DNA from: Roseomonas sp. | Lineage (GTDB): Bacteria > Pseudomonadota > Alphaproteobacteria > Acetobacterales > Acetobacteraceae | DNA: 64,000 bases | Assembly (NCBI GenBank): GCA_020249505.1 | Contig: JADCFN010000028.1 | Coordinates: 1 to 64,000, forward strand | Direction: 5' to 3' | Shown: positions 60,352-64,000 of the stretch, piece after piece | Layout of the letters: each line of letters starts with the position of its first letter | How positions within the stretch are numbered: the stretch's first letter is position 1 | Translations under genes and position numbers: made by a program | Notes under the pieces: model-generated | What the model was told of the DNA's origin: nothing | The model's database searches: none | What the model saw: only the letters and a program-made list of their open reading frames with translations

Positions 60352-61587
60352 ATGACAACAACAAGGCGTAATGTTCTTGGGAGTGCCGCCGCTGGCGGCG
60401 CTGCCCTTGGTGGCTTGCCATGGCGTTCCGCCCGCGCGCAGGCGGCGAATACCATTCGCATCGGTGTGCTGAATGACATGTCCGGCCCGTATCGCGACAT
60501 CAGCGGCCCCTATGGGCTTGAGTGTACGCGCCAGGCCGTCCAGGAATTCGGCAATCGCGGCTTTAATGTTGAGATCATCAACGCGGACCATCAGAACCGC
60601 CCTGATGTTGGCGTGAATATCGCCCGCCAATGGTATGACCAGGGCGTGGATATGGTCATTGATGTGCCAACATCTTCGGTTGGCCTCGCGGTTGCCAATA
60701 TCGCGCGGGAAAAAAACAAGGTCTGCGTCAATACCGGTTCTGCGACTTCGGACCTGACGGGGCCGGCCTGCACGCCCAATACCGTGCATTGGATGTATGA
60801 TACCTACATGCTGGCGAAATCCACGGGTGGGGCCATGGTGCGTGCCGGTGGTGATAGCTGGTTCTTCATCACCGCCGATTACGCCTTTGGCCATGCGCTG
60901 GAACGCGATACAGCGAATTTCGTGCGCAATGCCGGCGGGCGCGTGGTGGGGCAGGTGCGTTATCCCTTCCCGGCGACGACCGATTTCTCATCCTTCCTGG
61001 TGCAGGCGCAGGCCTCCCGCGCCAAGGTGATCGGCATGGCCAATGCCGGCGCGGATACGATCAATACGGTGAAGCAGGCGGCTGAATTCGGCGTTACGCG
61101 CCGCGGCGTGAAGCTTGCGGCGCTGCTCATGTTCCTGCCCGATGTGCATGCGCTTGGCCTGCAAACCGCGCAGGGCCTGATCCTGACGGAAAGCTTCTAT
61201 TGGGATCTGAACGATCGCACCCGCGCCATTTCCGAAAGGCTCCGCCCAAGGTTGCGTGATGTGCGGCCCAATATGGCGTCCATCGCCAATTACTCGGGCG
61301 CGCTGCATTACCTGAAGGCGATTGCCGATATGGGTGTCGCGGCGTCGAAAGCCTCCGGTGCGGAAGTGGTCGCGCGCATGAAGTCCATCCCCTGCGATGA
61401 TGACGCGTTCGGCCCTGGCATCATTCGCCCCGATGGCCGTAAGCTTTGCCCTTCCTATCTGTTTGAGGTGAAGGCACCCTCCGAAAGCCGCGGACCTTAT
61501 GATTACTACAAGCTCTTGCAAACGACCCCGGCCAATGAAGCCTTCCGCCCAATGAATGAGGGTAATTGCCCTCTCGTTCGTACCTGA
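60352..61587 (+). CDS. Branched-chain-type ABC transporter substrate-binding protein, paralogue 3
   Basis: The 411-residue protein has a Tat-like signal (TTTRRNVLGSAAAGGAALG) and NTIRIGVLNDMSGPYRDISG. It is closest to paralogue 1 at the start and to paralogue 2 in the middle (VPTSSVGLAVANIAREKNK). WMYDTYMLAKSTGGAM and AISERLRPRLRDVRPNM are its own variants. A gap of 26 bases separates it from paralogue 2. The livH permease follows after about 80 bases. Three receptors feeding one LivHMGF core are implied. Confidence 0.92.
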   Translation: MTTTRRNVLGSAAAGGAALGGLPWRSARAQAANTIRIGVLNDMSGPYRDISGPYGLECTRQAVQEFGNRGFNVEIINADHQNRPDVGVNIARQWYDQGVDMVIDVPTSSVGLAVANIAREKNKVCVNTGSATSDLTGPACTPNTVHWMYDTYMLAKSTGGAMVRAGGDSWFFITADYAFGHALERDTANFVRNAGGRVVGQVRYPFPATTDFSSFLVQAQASRAKVIGMANAGADTINTVKQAAEFGVTRRGVKLAALLMFLPDVHALGLQTAQGLILTESFYWDLNDRTRAISERLRPRLRDVRPNMASIANYSGALHYLKAIADMGVAASKASGAEVVARMKSIPCDDDAFGPGIIRPDGRKLCPSYLFEVKAPSESRGPYDYYKLLQTTPANEAFRPMNEGNCPLVRT

Positions 61588-61667
61588 CATGACGCACACC
61601 CTATCCACTTCGCGCTCCGCCTGTGGCTTCGGCCATAGGGCGGCGGCGCCCTGAGGGAATTCTCCGT

Positions 61668-62552
61668 ATGGATGAGATATTCGGCATACCGACGCCGCTG
61701 CTTTTTGGGCAGCTTTTGCTCGGACTGATCAATGGCGCCTTTTACGCGATGCTGTCACTTGGCCTCGCGGTGATTTTCGGGCTGCTCAACATCATCAACT
61801 TCACCCATGGCGCGCAGTTCATGATGGGCGCCTTTGTCGCCTGGATGCTGCTGCATTACCTGGGCATCGGCTATTGGTGGGCTCTGATCCTCTCGCCGCT
61901 GCTGGTCGGGCTTACGGGGGTGATATTGGAACGAACAATGATCTGTCGATTATATAAGATGGATCATTTGTACGGGATGCTGCTGACCTTCGGGATATCA
62001 CTGATCCTCGAAGGTATATTCCGAAATCAATACGGCTCCTCGGGTATGCCTTATCGCATTCCCTCGCAGCTTTCCGGCGCCTGGGATTTGGGCTTCATGT
62101 TCATGCCGGTCTATCGCGGTTGGGTTGTGGTCTTTGCGCTTTTTGCCTGCATCACAACTTGGCTCGTGATCGAAAAGACCCGGCTTGGCGCCTATCTGCG
62201 CGCGGCGACGGAAAACGCGCCGCTGGTGCAGGCCTTTGGCGTGAATGTGCCGCGCATGATCACGCTGACCTATGGTGCGGGTGTTGCTTTGGCCGCGCTG
62301 GCTGGCGTGCTTGCCGCACCAATCTATTCGGTCAATCCGCAAATGGGGACCAATCTGATCATCGTGGTGTTTGCGGTGGTAGTGATCGGCGGCATGGGGT
62401 CCATCCTGGGGTCCGTGCTTACGGGCTTTGGTCTTGGTATCGTCGAAGGTCTAACCAAGGTTTTCTACCCTGAAGCCTCGGCCACTGTGATCTTCATCAT
62501 CATGGTCATTGTCTTGCTGGCGCGTCCTGCCGGCCTTTTTGGGAGGGCATGA
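61668..62552 (+). CDS. livH: Branched-chain-type ABC transporter permease LivH
   Basis: The 294-residue protein has about eight membrane helices. GLINGAFYAMLSLGLAVIFGLLNIINFTHG at the start is the LivH hallmark, and the cytoplasmic EAA-type loop AATENAPLVQAFGVNVPRM lies near residue 185. ATG 61668 after GAGGGAAT is preferred; the in-frame start at 61623 would add 15 non-hydrophobic residues. Translation of livM begins four bases after the stop. Confidence 0.94.
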   Translation: MDEIFGIPTPLLFGQLLLGLINGAFYAMLSLGLAVIFGLLNIINFTHGAQFMMGAFVAWMLLHYLGIGYWWALILSPLLVGLTGVILERTMICRLYKMDHLYGMLLTFGISLILEGIFRNQYGSSGMPYRIPSQLSGAWDLGFMFMPVYRGWVVVFALFACITTWLVIEKTRLGAYLRAATENAPLVQAFGVNVPRMITLTYGAGVALAALAGVLAAPIYSVNPQMGTNLIIVVFAVVVIGGMGSILGSVLTGFGLGIVEGLTKVFYPEASATVIFIIMVIVLLARPAGLFGRA

Positions 62553-62555
62553 TCC

Positions 62556-63545
62556 ATGGCCGGTCATTCCATGACGAGCAGCAGCTCAGCACCTGCGGGA
62601 CCGCAGGAAGAAATCTTTGGCTTCACCAAGGCGCAATTCGTGGCCCTTTTGGTCATGTTTGCGGCGCTGGTGATCGCCCCCTTCTTCCTCTACCCCGTCT
62701 TCCTGATGAAGCTGCTTTGCTTCGCGATCTTCGCTTGCGCCTTCAACCTTCTGATCGGTTATGTGGGGCTGACTTCCTTCGGCCATGCCGCCTATTTCGG
62801 CATGGGGAGCTATATTGCCGCGCATAGCGCCAAGGTCTGGGGCCTTTCGCCGGAGCTTTCAATCCTGGTCGGCGCCTTGCTGGCTGGGGTGCAGGGGGCC
62901 ATTTTCGGCTGGATCGCCATTCGCCGCCAGGGCATTTACTTCGCCATGATTACGCTCGCGCTGGCGCAGATGATCTACTTCTTCTGTCTGCAAGCGCCTT
63001 TCACCGGCGGTGAAGACGGTATTCAGGCAGTGCCGCGTGGGCATCTGTTTGGCGTTATTTCGCTTTCCTCCGACATGACGATGTATTGGTTTGTTGCAGT
63101 CATCTTTGTCGCCTGCTTCCTGCTGATCCATCGCATTGTACATTCGCCCTTCGGACAGGTGCTGAAGGCCATTCGTGAGAATGAAGCGCGCACCACTTCG
63201 CTTGGCTATCGGACGGATGACTATAAGCTGGTCGCCTTCATCCTTTCCGCCACCCTCGCCGGTGTGGCGGGTGGCACCAAGTCGCTCGTCTTCGGCATTG
63301 CCACGCTGACTGACGTGCATTGGTCCATGTCCGGTGAGGTGCTGCTGATGACGCTGGTGGGCGGGCTCGGCACGGTGTTTGGCCCGATGATTGGCGCCGC
63401 GGTGATCGTGGCGATGCAGAATTACCTGGCGGAGATGGGCGCCTGGGTCACCGTGATCCAGGGCGTGATCTTCATTGCCTGCGTGCTTGCGTTCCGGCGC
63501 GGCATTGTGGGGGAAATCGCCAATCTGCTGCGCGTGCGCCTGTAA
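62556..63545 (+). CDS. livM: Branched-chain-type ABC transporter permease LivM
   Basis: The 329-residue permease has about ten helices. LIGYVGLTSFGHAAYFGMGSYIAA and AIRENEARTTSLGYRTDDYKL are diagnostic of LivM. It forms the channel with LivH. ATG 62556 follows GGGAGG. It is the final gene of the operon livG-livF-three receptors-livH-livM, and a hairpin terminator lies 25 bases past the stop. Confidence 0.94.
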   Translation: MAGHSMTSSSSAPAGPQEEIFGFTKAQFVALLVMFAALVIAPFFLYPVFLMKLLCFAIFACAFNLLIGYVGLTSFGHAAYFGMGSYIAAHSAKVWGLSPELSILVGALLAGVQGAIFGWIAIRRQGIYFAMITLALAQMIYFFCLQAPFTGGEDGIQAVPRGHLFGVISLSSDMTMYWFVAVIFVACFLLIHRIVHSPFGQVLKAIRENEARTTSLGYRTDDYKLVAFILSATLAGVAGGTKSLVFGIATLTDVHWSMSGEVLLMTLVGGLGTVFGPMIGAAVIVAMQNYLAEMGAWVTVIQGVIFIACVLAFRRGIVGEIANLLRVRL

Positions 63546-63569
63546 CGCCAGCCGCACTCTCGAAACAAG

Positions 63570-63610
63570 GCGCCTCTGCTGCGGTTCGCGGCAGGGGCGC
63601 TTTGCTTTTG
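63570..63610 (+). terminator. Hairpin terminator after livM
   Basis: GCGCCTCTGCTGCG (63570-63583) pairs with CGCGGCAGGGGCGC (63587-63600) with two G-T wobbles and a GTT loop, then TTTGCTTTTG. The stem is strong and the T-tract is interrupted once. Confidence 0.75.
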
Positions 63611-63673
63611 GGCAGGGCGCATCGCCGTTGGGGCGCGCCGCACCAGGTCAGGGCTTGCGAAAGAAGCGCTTTG

Positions 63674-63718
63674 GGGGCTTTTTAGGCGGGTGATAGCAAA
63701 GCCCCCCTTTCCCGCCTG
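63674..63718 (+). promoter_or_regulatory. Possible H-type pseudoknot upstream of the last ABC gene
   Basis: GGGGGCTTT (63674-63682) pairs perfectly with AAAGCCCCC (63699-63707). Inside its loop AGGCGGG (63685-63691) can pair perfectly with CCCGCCT (63712-63718). These crossing stems form an H-type pseudoknot, or two exclusive hairpins, ending 12 bases before ATG 63731. It could control translation, but no known riboswitch class was matched. Confidence 0.35.
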
Positions 63719-63730
63719 TCGGTACCGCCC

Positions 63731-64000
63731 ATGACCGCGCCGGTGCTGGAGGTTGCTGGCCTGAACCTGGCCTTTCGCCAGGATGGCCGCGCGCTTTCCA
63801 TTCTGGATGGCATTTCCTTCCGCGCCGAAGCGGGGAAGACACTCGCGATTGTGGGGGAAAGCGGTTGCGGCAAATCGGTGGCCTCACTCGCCATCATGGG
63901 GCTGCTGCCGGAAAACGCGATGGTTGCGGGCAGCGCGCGGCTGATGGGGCGGGAATTGATCGGGCTGCCCGCGGAAGAACGCCGGGCCTTGCGCGGCGCT
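63731..64000 (+). CDS. Peptide/nickel-type ABC transporter ATP-binding protein (truncated by window end)
   Basis: Only the first 90 codons are present. LEVAGLNLAFRQDG then ILDGISFRAEAGKTLAIVGESGCGKSV is the start of a DppD/OppD/GsiA-like ATPase, with Walker A GESGCGKS at about 44-51. The following segment MGLLPENAMVAGSARLMGREL is typical of the oligopeptide group. The rest is beyond the window. It lies after the liv operon and its terminator, so it belongs to a separate transport unit. Confidence 0.88.
   Translation, partial: MTAPVLEVAGLNLAFRQDGRALSILDGISFRAEAGKTLAIVGESGCGKSVASLAIMGLLPENAMVAGSARLMGRELIGLPAEERRALRGA

Overview
The window looks like chromosome of a high-GC alphaproteobacterium, most likely Acetobacteraceae and Roseomonas-like. 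The grounds are alphaproteobacterial housekeeping genes (ileS, lspA, tig, monomeric icd), five orphan Bug-type (TTT) periplasmic binding proteins, many Tat-type signal peptides, and dense ATGA/TGATG gene overlaps. The taxonomic call is inference, not a search result. No rRNA, CRISPR array or prophage was seen; one tRNA is present.

Layout. 1-190: 3' tail of an IS3-type transposase. 191-7677: DMT exporter, MaoC hydratase, LOG-family nucleotidase, ribF, a possible Ile-rich leader, ileS, lspA and a DUF3035 lipoprotein. 7726-12716: a catalytic/non-catalytic pair of M16 peptidases, a CoxG-like protein and a ThDP enzyme, closed by a strong terminator and two tandem copies of a palindromic repeat. 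12881-17400: crotonase, Bug protein, class III aminotransferase, Bug protein. 17578-25973: ABC-dependent capsule export (kpsS, convergent kpsC, then lipoprotein-kpsM-kpsT-kpsE-kpsD), without serotype-specific synthesis genes. 26082-31472 (minus): a coupled catabolic operon (TauD/TfdA dioxygenase, FAH, two Bug proteins, PEP mutase/ICL-type lyase, type II haloacid dehalogenase). 31567-41017: oxidoreductases (two DAO-type flavoproteins, four SDRs, Fe-ADH, crotonase) ending in a three-gene HcnABC/opine-oxidase-like dehydrogenase. 41069-56078: L,D-transpeptidase, galE, icd, Bug, a parA-copD-GNAT operon, nnrDE, malonyl-CoA decarboxylase, an AceE-like transketolase, tRNA-Leu(UAG) and trigger factor. 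56266-63545: a branched-chain-type ABC importer operon with three tandem substrate-binding paralogues. 63731-end: start of a peptide/nickel-type ABC ATPase.

The most unusual item is the trigger factor: about 616 residues instead of about 440, with a foreign-looking block of about 179 residues inside its FKBP/PPIase domain. That block recalls a tail-protein/carbohydrate-binding beta-sandwich. Other points of interest are the dispersed 44-bp palindrome, a possible ileS attenuator leader, a 36-codon amidase-like mini-ORF, a KpsC whose first glycosyltransferase half has lost its motifs, a possible pseudoknot before the last gene, and an LspA N-terminus encoded by a GC-rich hairpin pair.
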